Assembly: GCA_003254925.1 (NCBI GenBank)
Contig: QANZ01006002.1
Coordinates: 301,887 to 365,886, forward strand
DNA length: 64,000 bases
Origin: Chamaecrista fasciculata
Taxonomy: Eukaryota; Streptophyta; Magnoliopsida; Fabales; Fabaceae
Direction: 5' to 3'
Positions 37,803 through 48,784 of the stretch are shown here, one piece after another; the first letter of the stretch is position 1; the number at the start of each line of letters is the position of its first letter. Both the position numbers and the translations under genes were made by a program. Below the pieces are notes generated by a model that had not been told where the DNA came from, searched no databases, and saw nothing but the letters and a program-made list of their open reading frames with translations.

Positions 37803-38940
37803 CTAGTTGTTGTAGTTGGTAGTGAGATAGCATTCAGGAGGGAAGCCTTGAGGGAAACGGTTAGAGTGAGAACAGTAATTGTAGATCATGAAATTGGAAT
37901 GCACCCATTGCATTTGGCCTTGCATTGCATAGTCAAGCTCTTGTTGCCACAGCCAATTGGAATTTGAATTTGAAGCATTATTCCTCCAGACACAGCCAGT
38001 GGCTGTGAAACCCTTATAGGAGGCAGTGAAGGGTGTTTGGGTCCAATCTGTCTTGACAAGTCCACCCCTGGTTGCCCAGTTATCTGCGTCCCACAAACTG
38101 GAGTACACTCTCATCCCTTGGTATTTTGGGAATGGGATTCCTCTTCACTCCATGTTCTTGAACTCTCTTATGGGAATTCCATCCACCAAAAACCTTCATG
38201 CATCACATATATATATTAATGATCACCCCTGGTTACCAGTCTTATTCTAGTTGAAATTTGAAGATTCTGCTTGTAAACTTATTTCAAAGCTACTGCCTTT
38301 CAGTCCCACAAATTAGTTAACACTTATTAATGATTAGTTTTATTAATTAATATTTATATTGGAAATTAATGCAGCCATATATACATACAGGATCAAATGG
38401 GGATTCCAAAGGATGGTGTAGTTATGAAAATCTGAAGTGGGATCAAACCAAAGGTAGAATTGTTGCTCTCTGTTTCCTTGTCCTTGGCAGTACACATTGG
38501 TATGAAGTATATAAGGATCGCCACTTAGGTTCCCCAAGAATTCAAAGTCTATCTCGTCATGGAAATCCCCTTGCGATGACAACTGCAACGTCAACATCAA
38601 CATGTATATAGATATAGAAAGCAATTAAGCAATGACAGAAAATAATGAAATGTAAAAAAGATATAAAACATGATTATACATAGAAAGCAGTGACAGTGCC
38701 GGCAGAGTTTCCAGGCACAAGCTTGATCTGCATATCGATTTTGGCAAAAATGTACTCATTAATGGACTGAAATCCTGAGCCAGAGACATTGTCTAGTGAA
38801 AGTGTAAGAAGGTCTCCATTTTGAAGAACACGAGCACGATCACCTCCCCATGTCACCATGAAGTTTTGGTAGAAAGGATCAGCAGAAGCAGCTACCAACA
38901 ACAAGCTGTTCACAAGAGATATTACTAAAACTGCATTCAT
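37803..38940 (-). pseudogene. xyloglucan endotransglucosylase/hydrolase (XTH) with an in-frame stop
   Basis: XTHs cut and rejoin xyloglucan in the cell wall. Exons 38680-38940, 38389-38582 and 37803-38193 join in frame to 282 codons. The N terminus has a signal peptide (MNAVLVISLVNSLLLVAASA). Exon 2 carries the GH16 catalytic motif [11 protein letters not shown] (residues 95-105) with the adjoining N-glycosylation site NLS. Exon 3 has the family end (RVYSSLWDADNWATRGG, TGCVW, and the paired C-terminal cysteines to FPPEC). However, codon 168 is TGA (38145-38147), after FKNME and before RGIPFPK. The family usually has Ser there, so a TCA to TGA change is the simplest explanation. The product would stop at 167 aa, before the XET C-terminal part. 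It is otherwise uncorrupted, so a recent mutation or sequence error is possible. Confidence 0.88.
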
Positions 38941-39010
38941 TTTGATTCCTCTCTTGTGGGTTTTGGTTATTTTAATTTCATGCTCAAATTCAAAACCATA
39001 TATGGTTATA

Positions 39011-39018
39011 TATTTATA
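39011..39018 (-). promoter_or_regulatory. TATA box of the XTH gene
   Basis: TATAAATA on the minus strand lies about 70 bp upstream of the XTH ATG, a spacing typical for a short 5' UTR. Confidence 0.55.
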
Positions 39019-39110
39019 GAAGCCAAAGCTAGGGAACGCGTCTGCATGAAATAACATAAAGTTGGAGGCACAAGCAGGGTTGGCAATTATAGCCAGCTGG
39101 CTCACTCATG

Positions 39111-39118
39111 ATTATTAA

Positions 39119-39201
<83 letters not shown>
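39111..39201. repeat. (TTA)n microsatellite, about 27 units
   Basis: A nearly pure TTA/ATT trinucleotide run of about 80-90 bp, roughly 100 bp upstream of the XTH TATA box. It is likely length-polymorphic. Confidence 0.97.
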
Positions 39202-39711
39202 GAGCTGTTTGGGCTTAATGGACAGAATAGTGGGATTCCATGACCTAAAAGCATTGACTGGCGACAAAGTAAAATTACATAATAATAATATAAATATTGG
39301 CGAAAGAGTTTACACACTTCAAAATATGCATTTTGGTAAAAAGATAAAGAGAAGTCAAAGGAGATCGTGGTTGTCTGATTTTCTTCTTACAAAGAAAATG
39401 AGTTTTTTAATAATGAAGTTACGTCATCAGAGTCTAATATTTGAAGGATTCAAATCTTATCAAAAAAAGAAAAAAATTCAAAATGAAAACTTAGTGCGTT
39501 GAGATGTCATGTTTTGATATTAAAGTTGCAGAAATTGGGACTGTCACTTTTCTGGAATCTGCGGAGCAAATAGTGCAGTCAGAACAATTTGACAAACGTT
39601 TATAGCTGGGATATTTAAAAGGATTTTGTCAAGAAAACTTCTGAGTGCTACAGTCATGCAAATTTTCTCTATCTCTCTCCTTTTTCCTATTTTTTTCTTT
39701 GGATTTATCGG
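39202..39711. other. intergenic spacer
   Basis: No gene or element boundary was recognised. Confidence 0.45.
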
Positions 39712-39860
39712 ACATGTGGTACATTTTAAGGTTTTTTTTATTGATTAGTAGACCATCTTATATCTTGAAATCTATAAAAATTCATTTAAAAGATAATTTT
39801 TAATATTTTAAAAATTCACTTGATCAATCAAAAGAAACCTTAACATGTGCGCCCTTAGGT
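39712..39860. mobile_element. small MITE, relative of the split element at 12458-13070
   Basis: The left end (acattttaaggttttttttattgatta) and right end (gatcaatcaaaagaaaccttaacatgtg) are inverted copies, about 148 bp in total. The right end ends 'cgcccttagg', matching the tips of the 12.5-kb element. Confidence 0.6.
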
Positions 39861-39963
39861 TCTTTTTACGTGTGTTTTAATTTTAATACATTATTTCAAA
39901 GTTTTTGCCAAAATAAAAAAAAATATTTTAGCTTTTTATAGTACACCCCTATTTAAAAAAATA

Positions 39964-40470
39964 GGTTAAAATGTCATTTTGGTCTTAAATGTACTCTAAT
40001 GTTCATTTTGGTCAATTATGTTTCAAAATATTCAAATTGCTCCTAAATATATGTAAAATGTTTCATTTTGGTCTCAAACTATTGAATATGGTTTTGTTTC
40101 AAGTTTAAACGTGACGAGTTTAAAACTATCTATTGTTCTTAAAGTACTTTCTCTATCAAGTTGGGGTGTCAACAAACGAGGTCAAATTGATCCTAAAAGC
40201 ATGTCATTCGTTTCATGGTCAAACAAGTCAAATTGATCATATCTCTCTTATTTCAAATTCAAATTAGACGAATTGAGAGCTACAAGTTTCTATTTGCAAG
40301 TCCTTTGAACTTGAAACGAGAAACGATAGAAATATGATCGAATTCAATAGTTTGGGACTAAAATAAAATATTTTGCTAATATTTAAGACCAAAATGAATC
40401 ATTTTGTCAACATTTAGGATCAATTTAAATATTTTAAAATATAATGGACCAAAATTAACATTACAACAAC
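39964..40470. mobile_element. truncated copy of the 49708-50201 repeat family
   Basis: It starts GGTTAAAATGTCATTTTGGTC and shares most of its length with the intact copy in the UVRAG-like gene. Shared phrases include 'tgtcaacaaacgaggtcaaa' and 'caaattgatcatatctctct'. The last about 40 bp of the right end are missing, so no target duplication can be read. Confidence 0.7.
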
Positions 40471-40580
40471 AAAAATAATCTTGACAAAAGAAGTATAAGG
40501 AGCTTTGTCTGGCATTAAGGATATTCTGAATCACTACGAGTTATCGAAGACCTCTATGACTCTATCCATAACACGAAATC

Positions 40581-42006
40581 GTGCGTTTGGATTCAAGAGT
40601 TAAGGTAAAGGAGGATAAAGGAATGGGGGAGGTAATAAAGGAGAGGTAAAGGATTTGTGTTATAAATGAGGTTTTTAGTAAATTGTGTTTGGGAAAATGA
40701 GAGATAAAGGAGGAATTATGATGTGAAATTATTTTAAAGGGTATGTAATGATTGTGGTGGGTTGAAATAATAGTATTGGTATTTTAAATTTGTATAGGGG
40801 TAAAAATGGTAAAAATAAAGGAGGATAAAGGATTGTTGTTTTTTTGTTTGTTTTGGTGTTAGTAAAATGGTATGAGTAATGATTGCCTCGAAATTTGTGC
40901 TAAAGGAGGAAGTTAATAAAGGAGATTTTTGGAGTGGTAAGGTAAAGGAGGATGGAGGTGTGAATGTGGGACCAAAATGTAATTTTNNNNNNNNNNNNNN
41001 NNNNNNNNNNNNNNNNNNNNNNNNNNNNNNNNNNNNNNNNNNNNNNNNNNNNNNNNNNNNNNNNNNNNNNNNNNNNNNNNNNNNNNNNNNNNNNNNNNNN
41101 NNNNNNNNNNNNNNNNNNNNNNNNNNNNNNNNNNNNNNNNNNNNNNNNNNNNNNNNNNNNNNNNNNNNNNNNNNNNNNNNNNNNNNNNNNNNNNNNNNNN
41201 NNNNNNNNNNNNNNNNNNNNNNNNNNNNNNNNNNNNNNNNNNNNNNNNNNNNNNNNNNNNNNNNNNNNNNNNNNNNNNNNNNNNNNNNNNNNNNNNNNNN
41301 NNNNNNNNNNNNNNNNNNNNNNNNNNNNNNNNNNNNNNNNNNNNNNNNNNNNNNNNNNNNNNNNNNNNNNNNNNNNNNNNNNNNNNNNNNNNNNNNNNNN
41401 NNNNNNNNNNNNNNNNNNNNNNNNNNNNNNNNNNNNNNNNNNNNNNNNNNNNNNNNNNNNNNNNNNNNNNNNNNNNNNNNNNNNNNNNNNNNNNNNNNNN
41501 NNNNNNNNNNNNNNNNNNNNNNNNNNNNNNNNNNNNNNNNNNNNNNNNNNNNNNNNNNNNNNNNNNNNNNNNNNNNNNNNNNNNNNNNNNNNNNNNNNNN
41601 NNNNNNNNNNNNNNNNNNNNNNNNNNNNNNNNNNNNNNNNNNNNNNNNNNNNNNNNNNNNNNNNNNNNNNNNNNNNNNNNNNNNNNNNNNNNNNNNNNNN
41701 NNNNNNNNNNNNNNNNNNNNNNNNNNNNNNNNNNNNNNNNTGGTAATAAAAAAATATTTTTATATGCAATTTACAAATATGCTCTTTGAATATTTTATTA
41801 TTTTATAGTAAAAAGTAGGTAATTATAGGTAGTTGAATAGGAATATGTTAGTAATTTTAGAAGATAAAGGAATGATAAAGGAGGAAAATAAAGGAGGGGG
41901 AGATAAAGGTAACACAAACAACATTTGTAACTGTAGATCTGGTATTAAATGAGTACTGGAAGATAAAGGAGGATAAAAGCACGGTAAAGGAGATCCAAAC
42001 GCAGCC
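40581..42006. mobile_element. inverted-repeat element around the assembly gap
   Basis: The left end 'gtgcgtttggattcaagag' and right end 'gagatccaaacgcagcc' are inverted matches. Both flanks inside are full of 'ggtaaaggaggataaagg' repeats. Its core is unknown because of the N run (40987-41740). The superfamily cannot be decided. Confidence 0.5.
40987..41740. other. assembly gap (754 N)
   Basis: A continuous run of N. Open frames reported across it are artefacts. Confidence 1.
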
Positions 42007-42094
42007 TAAATGTGAATGATTATCACTGAACAATAATTTTGTCTTTGTACAAAGTATATTTTTTATTTTATATCTGTTACTCATTTCATATTGT

Positions 42095-42403
42095 TTTTAA
42101 TTGCATTTCTTGTTTTATATCTTTAGCTCATGTCTCAATTTGATCTTATATTTTTTTTGTTATACTTTTAATCTCATATCTTTTGATCAAGTTATAGAAT
42201 TAGTCACATTTTTACAAAATTTCATATTATCATACTAAAACGTGAAACTTTTTATAAAGACATGAGATCAAATTTACAACAATAAAAATATGTGACTAAT
42301 TTTGTACATGATTAAAATATATAAGACCAAAAGTGCAACAGAAAGAATACGAGACCAAATTGAGATCTCAACAAAAGATATGAGACAAAAATACCCTTTT
42401 CCA
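42095..42403. mobile_element. foldback MITE-like repeat
   Basis: The left arm (gtctcaatttgatcttat, then gttatacttttaatctcatat) is inverted in the right arm (atataagaccaaaagtgcaac, then gagaccaaattgaga). The arms cover most of the ~300 bp. No target duplication was fixed. Confidence 0.5.
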
Positions 42404-42691
42404 TTTGTTGTTTATTAAAAAAACTAACAAGACTAGAAAGAATGAAAGGTACACAAACATGAAGCATAAACTCCCATTTAAAAAATAAAATGTAGTGGCA
42501 AAGTAAAATAAAATCTGAGGAAATGAAAAGAAGGAAAACAAAATTCGAAAAGGCACTTCCATGAGCCAAACACCATAAAAGTAGCTCCGAATAAATCCTT
42601 GATCATAGATTATCTAGGAACAAGAAAACACCCTTACCCTTAAAACTACGACCATTCTGCTCCAGCAAACATCAAAGTACTGCATAATCAT

Positions 42692-43779
42692 TGTGTTCCG
42701 GGAACGGAGGGTTCGTACTTAGAGGTCCAGAGCAACAACAGATGAATCACAGAAAAACAACAGATAAACAACAACAAATTATTATCAAAGTAAATAACAA
42801 CAATGAAACAAGATGAAAGAATAACCCTTGAGAAGTTCTCGATAGGGAAGAAGTAAAGCGCTAAGAATAAGCACGAGTAAGACAAGAGAACTTAGTACAA
42901 AGGTAAACGAAAGTATATTCGTAAGAGCTCAAATGGAAAATCTCTCCGTGTTTCAGACTTAGAAATGTTCAACCCCTCCTCTGAGGGGTGAGGGGGCTAT
43001 TTATAGAGGTGGCTGACGATGACGATTATGCTGAAGGATGATGCTGAACGTGAAGCAACATGGAGAACGTGGGGAACAGGGTTCCGTATAATATAGAAAG
43101 TGGGAAAATGGAGAAGGTGGAGCTTAAGACGCGGGAAAGTGGGAAAATGGAGGTGAGGTAACTGTCAGTTCATGGGTCTGATGGGAGAAGGTGACGTGGA
43201 CATCAAGGTAACCGTCAACTCAAAGGAGTTGATGCGGGAAGGTGACGTGGGCATCTTGGTAAACAAGGCGAGAAGGTCTGAGCTCAAAATAACATCACTT
43301 CATTTACTAAAGACTAAGTTCTTACCTTGCCTACTCAAAGCGATCATGACTAAGCACGAAGAAGCCTTTTTTACCTCAGTCATACCAAACCACAAGGATT
43401 GTTCCCAAAGGAGGGAGGAGGCGTCTCCCTACCTTCACAATATTCCCTACCTTGTCTAAGTAAGGATGTTGTGGGTGGCACGTGGCCTATGTTAAGCATG
43501 CATAAGGTGTCTTGCTCTTATACACTTAGACATCTCTTAGACACCTTGGAGGCGAAACCTTGGAGGCAGAGCCTAGGAGGCGGAGCCTTGTAGGCAAAGC
43601 CTTGGAGGTGGAGCCTTGGAGGCAGAGCCTTGTAGGCGAAACCTTGGAGGCGAAGCCTTGTAAGCGAAGCCTTGGAGGCTATGCCTAAGAGGCATCAAGC
43701 TCTTACTATGAAGGCACTCAAATAATTAATTACCTTAATAATTAATTAATTATAAAAATAGGAGCCATGTAGGAACACA
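42692..43779 (-). mobile_element. possible solo LTR of a retrotransposon
   Basis: The segment is bounded by TGTGTTCC and its complement GGAACACA, giving the TG...CA ends expected of an LTR. On the minus strand it has a TATA-like CTATAAATAG (complement of 42997-43005) followed by a leader-like stretch. No coding region, primer-binding site or polypurine tract was found. The flanking five bases do not match (ATCAT versus TTGGT), which weakens the call. The reading frame at 43172-43459 shows no recognisable domain. Confidence 0.4.
43545..43700. repeat. 14-bp minisatellite (CTTGGAGGCGAAGC-like), about 11 units
   Basis: Eleven head-to-tail 14-bp units vary around CTTGGAGGC.AAGC, for example CTTGTAGGCAAAGC and CTTGGAGGCAGAGC. 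The array lies inside the LTR-like segment, near its left edge on the minus strand. Confidence 0.9.
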
Positions 43780-44082
43780 TTGGTACAAAATTATAATATA
43801 GAAATGGTCTGATGTCTCTGACCAAAAAAAAAATGGTCTGATGTCGGCATTGCTCAAAAGCAATAAGGGAAAAACAACGTTCGTCTTGTCAATCAGTATC
43901 AAAATGGAGAAGACCAAATTTATCATCCTTACACTGTAGCATAAAGAACAGTTTTGGTAGAATACTAGAGACGGGCTTTGAAGGCCAGGATAAAGAGGAA
44001 GGGAAATAGAGGAGTGGGGATCTTAAATTGCCCTACAATCAAAACTAGTACTTTATAGTTTTACAAATATGGCTAACTGTTG
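43780..44082. other. spacer and 3' flank of the MAP2-like gene
   Basis: The phrase 'aatggtctgatgtc' is repeated at about 43803 and 43834. The rest is probable 3' UTR. Confidence 0.45.
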
Positions 44083-46336
44083 CTACTCCGCATGCTTAGA
44101 TTTTCTCTTTGATTTCCCCTTGAGGGGCTGCTCAGAGGACGCTGAAGAAATGCCAGAACTATGACCACGAGAGAGCGCAGGTGCATGTCTTCCAGTAGAT
44201 ACATCTTTACTAGAATAGTCCCCAGATTCTGACACACGTCTTCTCTTGGGAGTATTTGATGGCTCACCAGCCTCAGATACAGAGCTTCTAGGTCTACTAC
44301 CTTGAGTTGAAGCTGCATGTCCAGATTGTGTACTTCGACTCTTACCACTTCGCATAGGAAAATATTGGGAAGAAGTTGTCATCAAGGTTCCTCCAGAACT
44401 TCGTCTAGCGTTGTTTAAATTGACCTTTTCAAGTTCTTTAGGATCAGGATAATGGACAACTGAAACCCGCCGCGATATCTTTCCAGCTGTCAACAAGTAC
44501 ATAATTCATTGTGGAGTTTGAGAAATGTAAATACCAAATAAATTTACTATCACTACAAAGAGTCGACTAAGATCAATGTTTCCCAATAACAAAATAAATA
44601 AGCAATAAGAGATTCTTATTCATTTCAAATCCGGTAAATTGATCATATGCTGAATACAATATAGCTTATATGAATCTCAGATCCACGTTCAAACTTCACG
44701 TAATGAACACAAAATGGAAAGAATAAAAAGAATGAACAATGTCAAGCCAATCAAGGGCTTCTAGAAAGAAACTCAAATCTAGTCATTCAAACACCTATTC
44801 AAAAAATTTCAACTTTTAAATACTAGAATATCAGTTAAATGAAGTGAATTAATGTAGTCTATCCAAATATCAATGCAAAAACTGGCTGTGCAATAGTATT
44901 AGTACAGTCAACTGGTAATCTAAACACTTAAGAGCTCATAGCAGTATTATCTGACAGCACAAATGTCAAATAATTCTTACAGTGACATCAAAATAAACAA
45001 TGGAATACAAATTAATCAAATACTACTGAAGTTGGTATTAGATTTACTAACCATGGCCATCATCCTTTGGATTTTCAACAAAATCTATCTTTTTACAAAT
45101 TATGTAAAGAAATATATAATGCCAGGAAAAAGAGAGAGATAGTAAAGGAAAATTACTCTAGTTGCATACCAATTTTTGGCTCTTCAGCAGAGGAGACAAA
45201 AACTGTTTCATCTGGCTCTTGAGTAGCAAAGCTGATGAAGTCATATACTTTCCCTGCCAACAGTAAAAACATGGACTTTATCACAAAAAAGAAAAGAAAA
45301 AATTGAAAAAATAATATTATTAATGAAGCAATTAATTGGCTTTTTGCAAACATTACACATTATGCGCATGGCAATTTTGGAGATGCTTAAACAGCTGTAT
45401 TTGGGTATTAATATCAAAATAGAGTCAATATTGCAGATAAATTTACCAGATGAGCCCTCAAAACTTGTCAGTTGGCCATCACCATGAATCTTGATTGACA
45501 GTTCCTGCCCTTCAATGTCTGCTAATAAATCCTGGCCAACATGATATGCAATGGAAAATAAGAAACTAATGACAACGGAAAGCTTCTTATTTGAAAATAT
45601 AAAAATTTGCAATTAAATTCATTATTCATAAACAATAAAAAGGAAATAGAGCAAGATGAACAACCGTCGAAATGGTAAAATTCTATAAATCTCAGATTTC
45701 ATTTCAGTTATGTTGCCACCTGCCAGACATATATATATATATATATATATGCACACATGTGTGTGTGTGATGCCACTCTTTGTAACCCATAATATAAGGA
45801 AAGAGGGTAATATAGATAATTTAAGTTTAATAGACGCATTGATACACAAAAAAAAAAAAAGTTATCACTGATCAATTTCAGTGAAAAACAAGTGTTTAAT
45901 AAGTCATAATGCGAGTAACAACAGAACAAGGTCGCTAGAGGGAATCCAAAATAGTTGTGTTGTTTTCACAAATTTGCTTTGTGCTCTGGCTCTCTATTTT
46001 CCTCCTTTCCATCCCACTACTATTTCATTCTTAAATAGCAGTTCTACCTCTTTCTATATTACTCCTTTCAATCCATCCAAACGAACTGAATTGAAATCAA
46101 TTTTAATATATTGATCAACAAAAAAGTTTAACAGAAAGTTTCTCTCCTTTTTATTCAGAAATAAAAACCACACATGATACGTAAGCCAGTGGAAGGAAGA
46201 AACTTACTTTATCAAAAGGCAACTGAAGGAGCCAAAGCTCTGTGGAGTCCGTCAAATTAAGATCGATAAGTGGATTATTAGTAGCTTCTTCAAATTCTGG
46301 GGGAGGCCTGTAAACTTCTGCACCCTCGACATCCAT
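44083..46336 (-). CDS. mediator-associated protein 2-like nuclear protein
   Basis: Four coding exons (46208-46336, 45447-45531, 45170-45253, 44083-44486) give 233 aa. The N-terminal part reads YRPPPEFEEA, DLNLTDSTELWLLQLPF, ELSIKIHGDGQLTSFEGSSG, YDFISFATQEPDETVFVSS and GKISRRVSVVHYPDP. The last exon is Ser-rich and basic, with a likely nuclear localisation signal PKRRRV and a terminal KGKSKRKSKHAE. From memory this matches Arabidopsis At5g64680, annotated as mediator-associated; the molecular role is poorly defined. The initiator is the ATG at 46334-46336; an upstream in-frame TTG is not a start. A noncoding first exon (47454 to about 47600) is supported by a donor GTAATC at 47453 and an acceptor TTGTAG before 46343. 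The 5' UTR intron between them holds a hAT-like element. Confidence 0.78.
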
Positions 46337-46424
46337 TGCCAAACTACATTCAAATCATTCCATTATTAGTCTGAGAACAAGCAGAAACCGGAAAAAAAAA
46401 AAAAAGAACAAGATCAAAACCAAC

Positions 46425-47412
46425 TAGGGGTGTTCAAAGTTCGGTAATCAATCCAGTCATTTTGAGCCAACCGAACCAATCCAAACCGACCTTAATCGGT
46501 TTGGATTGGATCGGTTCATCGGTTTTTATATTAATTATTCAGATAAAAATTAGCAAATAAAAAATACAGAAATTAAAAAAAATCAGAAAAAACAACACGG
46601 CATCACACAAGTACTCATATTGAACATAATCTTAATACAAGCGGCAATGAGCAGAACAACGACGACAACAACAATGGTGAGACACTATTACCCAAACTGA
46701 CACACTATCTCTGGAAGGGATTAACGGCAATGGGAATTGATAGATAAAGTGAACAAAAGCGGACGCACGACACCGCGCGTGACGGCGCGTGTACGCGAGT
46801 GCCGGCGAGTTCTCGTCGGATTGTATGACAGAAGAAGACGCGCTTCAACCTCGGAGGTCCATCAGCCGACGACTACGTTATCGGGACCCAAATCTCAGCG
46901 ACGGCGGCGACTTTTCGGGGTCTCTCCGATCCCAGCGACAGCGACCAAGGCTCTTCTCGCCTCGACGGAAACGTTCGGTCAGAACGCCGGCACGAAGTCG
47001 AAGACGACGACGGAGATGAAGCCGACGAAGACGATGAGAAAGGATGAAGATGAAGCCGACGATTCGACGAAGACGACGAGCAGGTGACGAGCTGACGGAG
47101 GAGCGAACGTGAAGTGAAGAAGGGAGGAAGTTTGATGCGGCTGAGTTGAAGTGAGGACTTAGGGTTCGAATAAGTGAAGTGAGGATTAGGTTAGATATTT
47201 TTGTATTTAATATAAATATATATAATATTAAGTTAAAATATACAATGGTTTGGTTTGGTTCGGTCGGTTTTTTGCTTTAAAAATTAACCGAACCGAACCA
47301 ATCGGTTTTTATAGTACTCCATCCAAATTCAACCGAACTATAATTCGGTTTTGGTTAGATCGGTTTGGATCGGATCGGTTGAGTTTGGATTGACTTGGAT
47401 CTGAACACCCTA
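46425..47412. mobile_element. hAT-like non-autonomous element, 988 bp
   Basis: Ends TAGGGGTGTTCA and TGAACACCCTA form short inverted repeats. Perfect 8-bp direct repeats AAACCAAC flank the element (46417-46424 and 47413-47420), the hAT length. Subterminal regions are dense in 'accgaacc/ggttcggt' motifs typical of hAT transposase binding regions. The core (about 46740-47110) is GC-rich and contains 116-codon and 76-codon open frames with no recognised domain. It sits in the 5' UTR intron of the MAP2-like gene. Confidence 0.85.
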
Positions 47413-47600
47413 AAACCAACAAATCTAGAAAATATCTAACTAGTATAGATTACCGAGTGATTCCAAGCTTGAGTCTCGTTGAGATGTAGGCGCTCCGGCA
47501 CCGGCCAAGGTCAGAGGTAGGATTCTGCCGGCGGTGAAGCAAAGAGGCTAGGGTCTGAAGTCCGAAACTGTGTTTTCTTCACTGGCCAGAGATACAACAC

Positions 47601-48784
47601 TATTTTCTTCTTTTATTGTTTTTCTCTTTTTCGTAAGTGGTAACAGACTAACAGGCAACCGCAACCCTAATTTTAATTTTGATTTTTTTGACTAGTTAAT
47701 CACAAATTAAGAAGAAAATTATTCAGCCTAGGATTTTCTTAGATGTTTAATTACTTTTCATATTTTTGTTATATTTAAATTATTATTTATAAATTTCAAA
47801 TGTTTAAAATTTAGATTTCTAATATTTAAATTAGTAATTATATTATTTATTTAGAATTTTTATAGAAAAATCAAACTCCAAATTAGTTTGTTATATACTA
47901 GTATTATTAGTATACTAAAGCTTAATTTCTTATATTATAAGCATTATCACATTTGAAGTATTGAATATTAAAATTTGGATATACACAGAATATTAACTTT
48001 ATTTTAAAATATTAAATTAAGAATTCAAGTAAATTATAAGAACTAAACAATTAATATCTCAATAGTCAATAATAAACTTGATGGAGTTTAAAAACATAAA
48101 ATTAGGCCAATAATTTTGATATATGGAACTGAAAATTGAAGAGATGATATTTTAAAGGTCTACCTATATTCTACAGCTAAAGTCTTATTTTGATTTCTCA
48201 TGTTTTCTTAAAATTTTGTTTTGATATTTCAATTTTTTTTATTTTAATCCCTCATGTTTGTTTAAAGTTCTGCTTTGATCCCTTAAGTTTTTTTTATTCT
48301 GTTTTGATCTCTCAAATTTTTAAAAAGTTCCAATGTCAGTGTCGGACTCTTTTTTATCAACTTCTATTTTAAACAATTCTCACCGGAGATTTTACTTTAA
48401 AACTTTCTAATCAATGTTAGTTAATAATTGTCATCTCAATGATTCCAATCCTATATGAACAGGAAAAGACAATTTTGGAACACGAGATCAAAATCTATTT
48501 AACACGGAAAAAAAAATTGCCTATACAAGTGCAGTCCCTGCAAAGAATAGAATACACTAAGCATTAGGTTCCTCACAACGATTTTTTTTTTCCCCCAGCA
48601 ACGAATCCTTCAAAAGAAAATAACCAACTAAACATGTTAATATATTCACGAAAAAAAATACCAACTAAACTACACATGGTTTGCATTAATTTTTATAACT
48701 ATCAATGCTACACTGGAAGGTGCACCTAAAAATTTGCACCCGCACCTAAAAATTTGCATCCGTGTAAGAATACAAAAAATTCAT
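47601..48784. other. intergenic AT-rich spacer
   Basis: Lies upstream of the MAP2-like gene and downstream of the UVRAG-like gene. It includes 'ttttgatttctcatgtttg' repeats at about 48180-48330. No gene was seen. Confidence 0.45.

Noticed and set aside
38674-39105. Extended XTH N terminus starting upstream of 38940
   Set aside because: The ATG at 38940 is followed directly by a signal peptide, and the extension covers the TATA box.
39102-39317. Asn-run frame of 71 codons
   Set aside because: It is a translation of the TTA microsatellite.
40879-41808. Long open frames of ~260-309 codons on both strands
   Set aside because: They are made almost entirely of N and have no sequence content.
43172-43593. 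Overlapping 95- and 64-codon frames
   Set aside because: They lie in the LTR-like segment next to the minisatellite; no recognisable domain.
46737-47087. 116-codon Arg/Thr-rich frame as a gene
   Set aside because: It lies inside the hAT-like element, does not start with a clear context, and matches no family I know.
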